A stretch of DNA of 16,082 nucleotides, from positions 1 through 16,082 of the forward strand of contig CAZNNN010000016.1 of assembly GCA_964574405.1 (NCBI GenBank). Direction: 5' to 3'. Below the pieces are notes generated by a model, which did not search any database, was not told the origin of the DNA, and saw nothing but the letters and a program-made list of their open reading frames with translations. Both the position numbers and the translations under genes were made by a program. Every line of letters starts with the position of its first letter. Positions within the stretch are counted from its first letter, which is position 1. This stretch comes from JBBAAW01 sp964574405 (lineage in GTDB: Bacteria > Patescibacteriota > WWE3 > UBA101185 > UBA10185). Shown in pieces: positions 1-5,830 of this stretch.

Positions 1-68
1 GCTGGTATTATGCCATCTATGTTAGTTTGATGTCACATTTTTTCTGAAATCAGAGTTTAATAAAAGAT

Positions 69-74
69 TATAAT
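69..74 (+). promoter_or_regulatory. -10 box for the anchored protein at 92
   Basis: A perfect TATAAT lies 17 nt before the ATG at 92. No convincing -35 is seen at 16-18 nt spacing, so the promoter call rests on the -10 alone. A start near 81 would leave a leader of about 11 nt. Nothing else is recognisable in bases 1-68. Confidence 0.45.
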
Positions 75-91
75 TTGCTACACTGAAAGTA

Positions 92-847
92 ATGAAAAAG
101 CTAATAAAAAAATTCGGGCTATTAGTTTTACTAGCGGCCATAGCTTTGGTAATTTTCCCACTGCAAGGCGTGTTTGCTTGTAGTCCTGGTGGGCCAAATC
201 CTTGGTTTGCGACACAACTCTCTTTTGACCAGGCTTCTCTGCCAAATAACATAGAAATGGTGCAGGCAGATCCAGTATACGAACAATATGCTTTAATCAA
301 CAAAAGTTCAGAGCCGTTTTATCTAATTCGAGAAAACCTTACCGATTGGAAAACTTTTCTGAATTCAGAATTGCCAAAAAATTATGAACCTCGCTATAAA
401 ATAACAGCAAGCCAAGTATATTTTTGGGGGCAGTTAAGTTCTCAAGATACAGAGGGTTGGAAACTAAATAGCGGAGGTATTAACAATTCCGCAGCCACTA
501 GGGTCAGGATTGACGACAGTGTGTACACACTTGAAGGAGAGTCAAAACAAATTTTTCAAGATAATCGGCCTACTGTTGTTGAAATTCCGGAATTTCAGAA
601 TTTCAAAATACTTGCGTTTTACAAAGGCGCACCTGTAGAAATACGAGGCGCACTTCATTACTCACTCAACGATAAGTACGACCCACAAGCGTTTGCAAAG
701 GGGGTAGAAGCATGTAATAAGTTGAACCAGTCTTTAAATAGTACATTGTGGAGAATACTATCATTTGCGCCTCTAATAATTATTCTTTTAATTCTTTCGG
801 GTGTAGGTTTTCTAACCTACAAGATTATAAAAAGATTTAGGAAATAA
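92..847 (+). CDS. Secreted protein with C-terminal membrane anchor, unknown function
   Basis: 251 aa. I do not recognise a family. The N-terminus is a signal peptide: basic MKKLIKK, then a hydrophobic run to about residue 28, with a plausible signal peptidase I site V-F-A just before Cys30. A lipobox is poor because position -3 is Val and -2 is Phe. Residues 30-220 are polar with several aromatic residues and probably form an extracytoplasmic domain. Residues about 224-245 are a strongly hydrophobic segment followed by KIIKRFRK, a stop-transfer anchor with a cytoplasmic basic tail. The expected topology is therefore type I, with the domain outside. The ATG at 92 follows a TATAAT box. The gene stands alone, followed by a hairpin at 859. 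Function cannot be inferred. Confidence 0.8.
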   Translation: MKKLIKKFGLLVLLAAIALVIFPLQGVFACSPGGPNPWFATQLSFDQASLPNNIEMVQADPVYEQYALINKSSEPFYLIRENLTDWKTFLNSELPKNYEPRYKITASQVYFWGQLSSQDTEGWKLNSGGINNSAATRVRIDDSVYTLEGESKQIFQDNRPTVVEIPEFQNFKILAFYKGAPVEIRGALHYSLNDKYDPQAFAKGVEACNKLNQSLNSTLWRILSFAPLIIILLILSGVGFLTYKIIKRFRK

Positions 848-858
848 AATTCTTAAAA

Positions 859-878
859 TATTCGCCGAAAGGCGAATA
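859..878. terminator. Perfect 8-bp hairpin with GAAA loop
   Basis: TATTCGCC-GAAA-GGCGAATA forms a perfect 8-bp stem closed by a GNRA tetraloop, 12 nt after the stop codon at 847. The plus-strand downstream sequence is A-rich rather than T-rich, so as a rho-independent terminator for the upstream gene it is atypical. On the minus strand it is followed by T-rich sequence. It may be a terminator or an mRNA 3'-end stabiliser. Confidence 0.5.
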
Positions 879-879
879 A

Positions 880-1002
880 AAATCGCGCGCGCAAAAAATA
901 GCGGAGGCATGGCACCGGAGCAAGCGAGGCCGAAGGCGATCTAATCAAATGAAGTCCGACATTTTTTGTAAACGGCCAGCCAAAAACAAACCCCCGTTTT
1001 CT
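880..1002. other. Non-coding GC-rich patch between 847 and 1055
   Basis: After the hairpin comes GCGCGCGC, then a purine-rich, GC-rich patch (about 900-942) that is clearly richer in G+C than the surrounding DNA, then AT-rich sequence. No supportable ORF, tRNA fold or strong dyad is seen. It could be a dispersed intergenic repeat of the genome, but only one copy is in this window. Confidence 0.3.
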
Positions 1003-1048
1003 CGGGATTCCCGGGAAGTTTGACAAATACCAGGATTCCCGATATATT
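1003..1048 (+). promoter_or_regulatory. Promoter of ATPase/STAS module 1 with two palindromic boxes
   Basis: A strong sigma70-type promoter: TTGACA at 1020-1025, 17-bp spacer, TATATT at 1043-1048, then exactly 6 nt to the ATG at 1055, so the transcript should begin at or next to the start codon (leaderless). An 11-bp palindrome CGGGATTCCCG sits at 1003-1013, just upstream of the -35. A near copy, CAGGATTCCCG, sits at 1031-1041 inside the spacer, abutting the -10. The shared core GGATTCCCG is an exact 9-bp direct repeat 28 bp apart. This arrangement suggests an operator, by inference. Confidence 0.7.
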
Positions 1049-1054
1049 TTATCC

Positions 1055-2017
1055 ATGCAACTGCATTTACCAAACAGCGCCTTTATCGGCAATATCGATG
1101 CGTTTTTAGGCTCTTTCGACCCCTCGGACTCCGGAAAACTAGAGATTACGGCTAATAAAAAGTGGATTTCTGTTCATCCGGTCGCTCTTTCTATGACAGC
1201 AGCACTAGGTCTGACTGTAGATAGTGAGGACATTAGTTGTGAGCCTTTTGAGGCTAAATCAAGGCATTATTTTGAACGCATGGGTTTGTTTAAGCTCCTC
1301 GGTATAGCCTCCGGTATAAAAGTTATTGAACGCGAACCCGCGGGACGATTTATACCGCTAACGCAAATAAGAAATTCCGTAGAACTGACAGATTTTATTG
1401 CCGAGATGGTTCCCCTCCTTCATTTGGAACCCATTCAGGCGGAGCCATTAAAATATGTTGTTGCCGAGTTGGTTAGAAATGTTTTTGAACATTCCTGCTC
1501 TCCCTTTGGAGCAATTATCTGCGCTCAATATTATCCGGATACAAAAATTATAAGAATAGGTATTGCGGACACCGGTGTAGGTATAAAGAGAACCATTAGT
1601 CAGTCTTATGCGACTGGTAAAGATGTATCAGCTATCAAACTTGCTTTGGTACCGGGAGTAACGGGTACGACCACAAGAATAGGCGGAACCGAAACTAACG
1701 CCGGCGCCGGCTTATTTTTTATTAAATCCATAGCAAAGGTAGGCAGAAACTTTTTTATGGTTTACAGCGGGGACGCACTGTACAAACTTTTAAGAACCGA
1801 GCAAGACAGACCTGTTAGGTTGTATCCCGATCCGGATAAAGATAAACATTCGGAAAAAGAAAAGCTACCTTATTGGCAAGGCACTGTTGTAGGCGTTGAT
1901 ATCGGTTTGGAGCAGGAAGCCGATTTTACAACGCTACTTTCTTTAATCAGAAAAGCGTACTCGGAAGGTGTGAAAGAACGAAAACAATTAAGATACAAAA
2001 AAGCGAGGTTTGTATGA
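1055..2017 (+). CDS. GHKL-type (HATPase_c) ATPase, module 1 regulator
   Basis: 320 aa. Residues about 130-285 carry the Bergerat ATP-binding fold: N-box E138-LVRN-142, G1 box D172-TGVG at 172-176, glycine-rich lid GAG at 217-219 and a late G-T-V-V near 277. No His-phosphoacceptor (DHp) helix, receiver or membrane segment is seen, so this is a soluble ATPase or Ser/Thr-type kinase like SpoIIAB/RsbW, not an ordinary sensor kinase. Residues 1-128 form a domain I do not recognise; a degenerate STAS-like fold is possible. Its stop overlaps the next gene as ATGA, so the two are translationally coupled. The expected partner is that STAS-like protein, with ATP-dependent phosphorylation or binding as the likely interaction (inference). 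The start is fixed by the promoter, whose -10 ends 6 nt upstream. Confidence 0.85.
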   Translation: MQLHLPNSAFIGNIDAFLGSFDPSDSGKLEITANKKWISVHPVALSMTAALGLTVDSEDISCEPFEAKSRHYFERMGLFKLLGIASGIKVIEREPAGRFIPLTQIRNSVELTDFIAEMVPLLHLEPIQAEPLKYVVAELVRNVFEHSCSPFGAIICAQYYPDTKIIRIGIADTGVGIKRTISQSYATGKDVSAIKLALVPGVTGTTTRIGGTETNAGAGLFFIKSIAKVGRNFFMVYSGDALYKLLRTEQDRPVRLYPDPDKDKHSEKEKLPYWQGTVVGVDIGLEQEADFTTLLSLIRKAYSEGVKERKQLRYKKARFV

Positions 2018-2298
2018 GTGAAATTAAACTGTTTCCAAAAACCGGCAGTTTTGCGGAGAATAAAGACATTGCAAGGGAGATTAGGCTTAACGAGCTGATT
2101 CCGGTGATGGATGTTGGGGAGAGCGTAACCTTAGATTTTAGCGGAGTCGATGCTGCTACCCAGTCATTTGTCCACGCACTTATAAGCGATCTCATAAGAA
2201 AGTACACCAACACCGTATTGGATAAATTACTATTTAAAGGGTGTAACAACAAAGTAAAGGAGATTATTAATATAGTTATCGACTACATGCAGGAGTAG
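2014..2298 (+). CDS. STAS-like (DUF4325-type) small protein, module 1
   Basis: 94 aa. Resembles the STAS-like DUF4325 family, distant kin of anti-anti-sigma factors such as SpoIIAA. The core L40-D-F-x-G-V45 is followed by T49-x-S51. In SpoIIAA-type proteins the phosphorylated serine sits in the loop after this strand, so T49 or S51 is the candidate acceptor (inference). The start overlaps the ATPase stop (ATGA), and GAGG lies 5 nt upstream as a Shine-Dalgarno site. The second copy at 3813 aligns over the first 51 residues without a gap in this motif, identical at L40, D41, F42, G44, V45, T49 and S51. Its stop codon TAG touches a decayed tRNA-Gln 3' end. No sigma factor or PP2C phosphatase is nearby. 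Confidence 0.8.
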   Translation: MSEIKLFPKTGSFAENKDIAREIRLNELIPVMDVGESVTLDFSGVDAATQSFVHALISDLIRKYTNTVLDKLLFKGCNNKVKEIINIVIDYMQE

Positions 2299-2330
2299 CC
2301 GTCCAGGTTTGAATCCTAGCTCCCCAGCCA
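2297..2330 (+). pseudogene. tRNA-Gln 3'-end remnant, candidate attachment-site scar
   Basis: These 34 nt read as variable loop, T arm and acceptor 3' strand of a tRNA ending in CTCCCCA-G-CCA. A 3' strand CCCCA with G discriminator and encoded CCA is typical of bacterial tRNA-Gln. The T loop is TTTGAAT instead of TTCGAAT (C56 lost), and the T stem CCAGG/CCTAG has one mismatch (CCTGG expected). Both changes are C-to-T or G-to-A type, as in decay. No D arm or anticodon arm precedes it: the upstream bases encode the STAS-like protein, whose stop overlaps the remnant. Integrative elements commonly leave such a tRNA 3' copy. Confidence 0.6.
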
Positions 2331-2377
2331 AAGAAGGAAATCTCGTAATAATAGGACGAATTGATTGGCAACTTATC

Positions 2378-2406
2378 TTGAAACATTTTGTGGTTAGTGA
2401 TAGCAT
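2378..2406 (+). promoter_or_regulatory. Promoter for the anchored protein at 2413
   Basis: TTGAAA at 2378-2383, 17-bp spacer, TAGCAT at 2401-2406 preceded by the extended element TGA, then 6 nt to the ATG at 2413. The predicted start is the A of the ATG, giving a leaderless transcript. The -10 matches the consensus at only 4 of 6 positions. Confidence 0.55.
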
Positions 2407-2412
2407 TGACCT

Positions 2413-2955
2413 ATGGTTAAACCGAACCAAAAAGGAAATGTTTCAGTTCCATCTCTAATTGTTGTAATAGTTTTGATGGGTATCGGCGGAGTTCTGTATT
2501 ACTATTTTAGTAGTTCAAGATCTTCCGTACCCCTCGGGGGCAACAAAGTTGTGTCTAAAAATACCGCACCTGTTCCTACTCTTTCAGGTAGCTCTACATG
2601 GAAAACTTATACAAATCAAAAATATAAATTTTCAATAAACTACCCAGCAAACATTTTGATGGAGGAAATCGCGCCAGAATATGTCCGATTTCATAAATAT
2701 ATTGCAGAGTATAGTGCAGGCCCAACAGAAACATACCTTTCTTACCAAATAAAGGATAACCCTAATAAGCTGTCCCTAAATGAATGGGAGAAGAAGAATG
2801 CGTCAACGAATAGTAATAATGACAGTGTGTTCAAATATGTAGAGGGAAAAGACGGGACAATTATACAGGTGTCCTTTATATACATGGAGGGTAATAAGAA
2901 CGAGATGCAACCCATATTCGACCGAATTAACTCTACCCTTAAATTTTTAGATTAG
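2413..2955 (+). CDS. N-terminally anchored extracytoplasmic protein, unknown function
   Basis: 180 aa. A short basic N-terminus is followed by one hydrophobic segment (about residues 12-31) and a Ser/Pro/Thr-rich linker (about 33-62). A small globular domain then opens with W-K-T-Y-T-N and a K-F-S-I-N-Y-P motif, a layout common in lipoprotein or PsbP-like surface domains of Patescibacteria. I cannot name a family with confidence. The product should face outward, tethered by its N-terminus. The gene has its own promoter and is separated from module 1 by the tRNA remnant, so it is probably an independent unit. Codons are AT-rich, like those of the protein at 92. Confidence 0.75.
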   Translation: MVKPNQKGNVSVPSLIVVIVLMGIGGVLYYYFSSSRSSVPLGGNKVVSKNTAPVPTLSGSSTWKTYTNQKYKFSINYPANILMEEIAPEYVRFHKYIAEYSAGPTETYLSYQIKDNPNKLSLNEWEKKNASTNSNNDSVFKYVEGKDGTIIQVSFIYMEGNKNEMQPIFDRINSTLKFLD

Positions 2956-2986
2956 GGTTAATAGTATCTAGTTTGCTGGTGAGTTG

Positions 2987-3004
2987 GTTCAAAAAGTTCA
3001 AAAA
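2987..3004. repeat. Tandem 9-bp direct repeat
   Basis: GTTCAAAAA occurs twice head to tail, upstream of the module 2 promoter. It could be a chance A-rich repeat or an upstream element. Confidence 0.35.
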
Positions 3005-3028
3005 CTGTCCCACATTCCGAGCTGATAC

Positions 3029-3089
3029 ACAGATTTGAGCAAATGTTGCATAGATTTAGCCGTTATGGTATAAGTATTGCATAGATTTA
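3029..3089 (+). promoter_or_regulatory. Promoter of module 2 with helically phased repeats
   Basis: The promoter is TTGCAT (3046-3051), 17-bp spacer, extended TGG plus TATAAG (3069-3074), giving a start near 3081. The 13-mer TTGCATAGATTTA occurs exactly at 3046-3058, overlapping the -35, and at 3077-3089, overlapping the start point and initiation codon. A third, weaker box around AGATTT at 3031-3036 shares the CA two bases upstream. The three AGATTT cores begin at 3031, 3052 and 3083, spaced 21 and 31 bp, about two and three helical turns. This fits an autoregulatory operator for the MerR-type protein encoded just downstream (inference). Confidence 0.7.
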
Positions 3090-3808
3090 TGACTAACAAA
3101 GGACTCACTGTAGGGGAAACAGCTAAACATCTGCATGTATCGATTGACACACTAAGGCGTTGGGATAAAAGTGGGAAGCTCCCGGCAAAAAAAAGTGACG
3201 GTGGACACCGATACTATTCTCAAGTGGATTTGGAGTTGTTCAAAAAAGATATTTTTGCTTTGGCAACAGGTTGGGTGTTGGGTTCTGCTAAAGAACCAGA
3301 AAGTGCCTCTTATTGTCCCACAAGCTCGGAATTTAAGGGTAGGTTATCAAAACTACAAAGCGCTTTAGAAAAACTACAAGATTTAAAAGAATATTACCCG
3401 CTTATTGTTGCCGTAGTAGGAGAGATAGGAAATAATTCTTTTGATCACAATTTAGGAAATTGGCCGGATATATCGGGTATATACTTTTCCTTCGACATAA
3501 ATAAAAGGCAAATTGCCATAGCAGATAGAGGGCAGGGTGTGTTACGAACACTAAAGAAAGTAAGACCAGACATCAGAAACGACGAAGAAGCCTTACGCGT
3601 AGCCTTTACTGAAAAAATTTCCGGCAGGGCTCCCGAGTCGCGAGGAAATGGACTTAAATTTGTTTTACAAGTAGTATTAGAAAGAGCTATTCAGCTTGAG
3701 TTTTGTAGTAGCGGTGCAAAAGTAAGTGTAACTAAGGATTGTAAAATGCTAAATATACAAAGGATTGATACATATTACAGCGGGTGTTTAGCGTTGATTA
3801 GCTATTAA
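3089..3808 (+). CDS. MerR-type HTH fused to GHKL ATPase, module 2 regulator
   Basis: 239 aa from the ATG at 3089. A TTG at 3077 would add four residues, but it lies upstream of the predicted transcription start, so I reject it. Residues 5-50 are a MerR/excisionase-type winged helix: L-T-V-G-E-T-A-K, L-R-R-W-D, then D-G-G-H-R-Y-Y. Residues about 80-100 look helical. Residues 105-215 are an HATPase fold: N-box G-E112-I-G-N115-N, G1 D146-R-G-Q-G150, lid R-G-N-G at 185-188. DNA binding and an ATP-driven switch are thus on one chain, so it probably acts directly on promoters, perhaps controlled by its STAS-like neighbour 4 nt downstream. This differs from classical partner switching, where the ATPase holds a sigma factor. 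Likely autoregulated through the repeats at 3029-3089. Confidence 0.85.
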   Translation: MTNKGLTVGETAKHLHVSIDTLRRWDKSGKLPAKKSDGGHRYYSQVDLELFKKDIFALATGWVLGSAKEPESASYCPTSSEFKGRLSKLQSALEKLQDLKEYYPLIVAVVGEIGNNSFDHNLGNWPDISGIYFSFDINKRQIAIADRGQGVLRTLKKVRPDIRNDEEALRVAFTEKISGRAPESRGNGLKFVLQVVLERAIQLEFCSSGAKVSVTKDCKMLNIQRIDTYYSGCLALISY

Positions 3809-3812
3809 AACT

Positions 3813-4082
3813 ATGAAAATTGAACTTAAAAAATTTGGTAATCTTCTAACATCCAGACAAGATGGTAAAGAGGCTCTTGCTGCAATAGAGTCGCAGCTTC
3901 AAAACTTACCTGCGGATTTGACCATCGAGCTTGATTTTGACGGAGTTATTACATTTACACCGTCGTGGGCGGATGAGTTTTTATCCAAACTGGTGGAAAG
4001 ATTTGGCGATAGAGTTAAGCTGGTAAACACCGAAAATCCTTCGGTGGTTGCTACCTTAAGCATACTAAAGAAATTGGGTTAG
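3813..4082 (+). CDS. STAS-like (DUF4325-type) small protein, module 2
   Basis: 89 aa. Same family as the 94-aa protein at 2014. The strand and loop L40-D-F-D-G-V45-I-T-F-T49-P-S51-W has identical residue numbers for L40, D41, F42, G44, V45, T49 and S51, which makes T49 or S51 the likely functional or phosphorylated site. It begins 4 nt after the MerR-ATPase stop and ends 10 nt before the CapA-like gene, so the three are probably co-transcribed. No clear Shine-Dalgarno site is seen, so translation may depend on coupling. The expected role is binding partner or substrate of the upstream ATPase, releasing or restraining it. Confidence 0.8.
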   Translation: MKIELKKFGNLLTSRQDGKEALAAIESQLQNLPADLTIELDFDGVITFTPSWADEFLSKLVERFGDRVKLVNTENPSVVATLSILKKLG

Positions 4083-4092
4083 GGTATATTCA

Positions 4093-5073
4093 ATGAAAGT
4101 TTTGATTGTTGTCGTTGCGATTTTAATGTTTGTGGGAGTAGCGGTAAAAAGTCGCCATTCTCTATCCCCAAGCCAGCAGAAAAATGCGGTGGTTGTTTCT
4201 TCGATCTCCAGTCCAAAAGTTGTACAAGAAAAGCCAAAGAAGAGAGTAGTGCTTATTGCTACTGGCGATGTGGTGCCTGGGCGAAGTGTAAATTATCAAA
4301 TGGTTAAATTCAACAACTTTAAGTGGTCGTTTGAAAAGGTTAACGATGTTTTGGCATCGGGCGATATTACGGTGGTAAATTTTGAAGTCCCGCTGGTGAA
4401 AAACTGCCCAACCACGGTAGAAGGCATGGTTTTTTGTGGACGAGAGGAGGCAGTTTCCGGTTTGGTAGCGTCCGGCGTGGATGTTGTTACTTTAGCAAAT
4501 AATCACATTTCCGACTACGGGGTAGCGGGGATAGAAAATACCGTAAGGTTGATGCGAGAAAATGGGGTTGAAACCGTTGGCTACTTTTTGGGCGAGTCTA
4601 GCAAGGGAGAAGTTTTGTACAAAACTGTAAATGATACCAAATTTGCCTTTTTAGCTTTTAACAACATTTATGGGAGCATTCCCCCGATCCTAAAAGCAGA
4701 CAAGGAAGTAATTGAGCGACTTGTGGGGGAGGCGCGGAAAAATGCGGATGTGGTAGTAGTTTCCATGCATTGGGGTGTGGAATATCAAGCTGTCCCAGAT
4801 GATCGCCAAGTTGAGCTGGCACATTTGGTGGCTGACGCTGGCGCGGATTTAATTATTGGCAACCACCCGCACTGGGTGCAAAACGATGAGCAGTATAAAA
4901 ACACCTATATTAAATACGCCCACGGAAATTTAGTTTTCGATCAGATGTGGAGCGAGGAGACTAAAAAGGGCGTTATTGGGAAGTATACCTTTGAGAACGG
5001 AAAACTAGTCGCCACAGAATTCATTCCAACCTATATTAAAGATTACGGTCAACCCCAGATAGTAATCGACTAG
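4093..5073 (+). CDS. CapA-family (PGA_cap) metallophosphoesterase-like protein
   Basis: 326 aa. Residues 2-18 form a hydrophobic N-terminal signal anchor, then a linker to about residue 50. The CapA core follows: ATGDVVPGR (D59), NFEVPL (N96, E98), LANNHISD (N136, N137, H138), SMHWGVE (H226) and GNHPHWVQ (H258, H260), then K-Y-A-H-G-N-L-V-F. These are the metal-binding motifs of the calcineurin-like fold shared by poly-gamma-glutamate capsule protein CapA and related surface-polymer enzymes. The active site should face the outside. Length is normal for the family. It is the third gene of the module 2 operon, which suggests the regulators act in envelope or surface physiology, though co-transcription alone is weak evidence. 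No capB or capC is present, so glutamate-polymer synthesis cannot be claimed. Confidence 0.85.
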   Translation: MKVLIVVVAILMFVGVAVKSRHSLSPSQQKNAVVVSSISSPKVVQEKPKKRVVLIATGDVVPGRSVNYQMVKFNNFKWSFEKVNDVLASGDITVVNFEVPLVKNCPTTVEGMVFCGREEAVSGLVASGVDVVTLANNHISDYGVAGIENTVRLMRENGVETVGYFLGESSKGEVLYKTVNDTKFAFLAFNNIYGSIPPILKADKEVIERLVGEARKNADVVVVSMHWGVEYQAVPDDRQVELAHLVADAGADLIIGNHPHWVQNDEQYKNTYIKYAHGNLVFDQMWSEETKKGVIGKYTFENGKLVATEFIPTYIKDYGQPQIVID

Positions 5074-5795
5074 GCTATTGCCGATACAAATTCTGGTTTT
5101 ATTAGAGCATTGTTGGTAATTTCTTTTTCTAAACTTTTTGAGAGCAGACCTGGGTTGCATCTACATTGGTACTCAATATAGCTTGAAGAATTATGGGCGT
5201 GATTGTAGTCCATGCCTTTAAACATTAAGTATCGTTCGTGGAGTTCGTGGAGCAACACAAATTCCCGCTCGGCAGGTACAAGATCGTTATCCAGCCAAAC
5301 CTTGTTATACGGCACAAAATCGTATACAAAATGATGTCCGCCTTCTGTAAAGTCAATAAAATATAAATCTCGCACCAGCTCGCCGTTTACAATCCAGATT
5401 TGGGGCGATTCACTGCCAGTTAATTTGTGTACATACACTTCCTTTGGGATTTTTGTATTCGTACTGGTTATTTCTGTTCTAACTTTTTCCATTAGCGCCG
5501 ATTTTTTTCGTTCCGCCTGTTCCTGCTTGTCCGCTTTGGTTATAGCTGTGTCATAGTCAGCACCTCGATCCATAAGGTGCCACTCCACAAGCATGTGGTT
5601 TACATAATAAGTTGTTTCATTGTTGGAGTTTTCCTCATCTATCCAAAATTGGTGTTTTGGGATAAAGGGAAATCTAAAATGTTGACCAAAATTGGTAAAT
5701 TCGCGATTTAAATTACTGCGCACATACATGCCATCTACTTCCCATATCTCAAACACCCCAACATCTTCAAGTTTTCTTAAGTAGGGCTTTTCCAT
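5070..5795 (-). CDS. Hypothetical protein made of two copies of one domain
   Basis: 241 aa, no family I can name. It contains an internal duplication: residues about 13-97 and 131-212 share I-W-x-V-[DN]-G-x-x-V-R, then F-T-x-x-G-x-H-F, F-[IV]-P and W-[IL]-D, and end with H-x-L-x-E-x-x-L-M-x-x-G-x-D-Y. The second copy adds E184, H186, H199, H201 and the cysteines C211 and C213, potential metal ligands. The first copy lacks most of them and is probably the degenerate, structural one. No signal peptide or membrane segment is seen, so it is likely cytosolic. The ATG at 5795 follows a TATAAT (5814-5819 on the minus strand) by 18 nt. Its stop shares the tetranucleotide CTAG with the stop of the convergent CapA-like gene. 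Confidence 0.75.
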   Translation of the reverse strand: MEKPYLRKLEDVGVFEIWEVDGMYVRSNLNREFTNFGQHFRFPFIPKHQFWIDEENSNNETTYYVNHMLVEWHLMDRGADYDTAITKADKQEQAERKKSALMEKVRTEITSTNTKIPKEVYVHKLTGSESPQIWIVNGELVRDLYFIDFTEGGHHFVYDFVPYNKVWLDNDLVPAEREFVLLHELHERYLMFKGMDYNHAHNSSSYIEYQCRCNPGLLSKSLEKEITNNALIKPEFVSAIA

Positions 5796-5813
5796 GGCAA
5801 TGTGTTCTACTTT

Positions 5814-5819
5814 ATTATA
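5814..5819 (-). promoter_or_regulatory. -10 box for the duplicated-domain gene
   Basis: TATAAT on the minus strand, 18 nt before the ATG at 5795. It lies 12 nt past the stop of the radical SAM gene. No good -35 is visible. Read-through from the radical SAM gene is also possible because the gap is only 35 bp. Confidence 0.4.
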
Positions 5820-5830
5820 TACACAAACGA

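Noticed and set aside
853..1092. Minus-strand open frame of 79 codons across the intergenic region upstream of module 1.
   Set aside because: Composition is Arg/Phe-rich and unlike a protein, and it covers the hairpin and the module 1 promoter on the other strand.
1947..2252. Minus-strand open frame of 101 codons across the ATPase/STAS-like junction.
   Set aside because: It is antisense to two genes with recognisable motifs and has no ribosome binding site or promoter of its own.
2115..2330. TGGGGAG at 2115-2121 could be the 5' acceptor strand for the tRNA-Gln 3' end at 2330, implying an intron-split tRNA.
   Set aside because: The 180 bp between are the coding region of the STAS-like protein and contain no D or anticodon arm. 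A 7-nt match in AT-rich coding sequence is easily chance.
3077..3088. TTG start for the MerR-ATPase, four codons upstream of the ATG at 3089.
   Set aside because: The promoter with -10 at 3069-3074 starts transcription at about 3081, so the TTG would not be in the mRNA; it is part of the 13-bp repeat.
5217..5249. HELHER in the duplicated-domain protein as a zincin protease motif.
   Set aside because: The zincin motif is HExxH; here the second His is at +3, not +4, and only H183 and E187 are shared with the first copy. A protease call is not justified.
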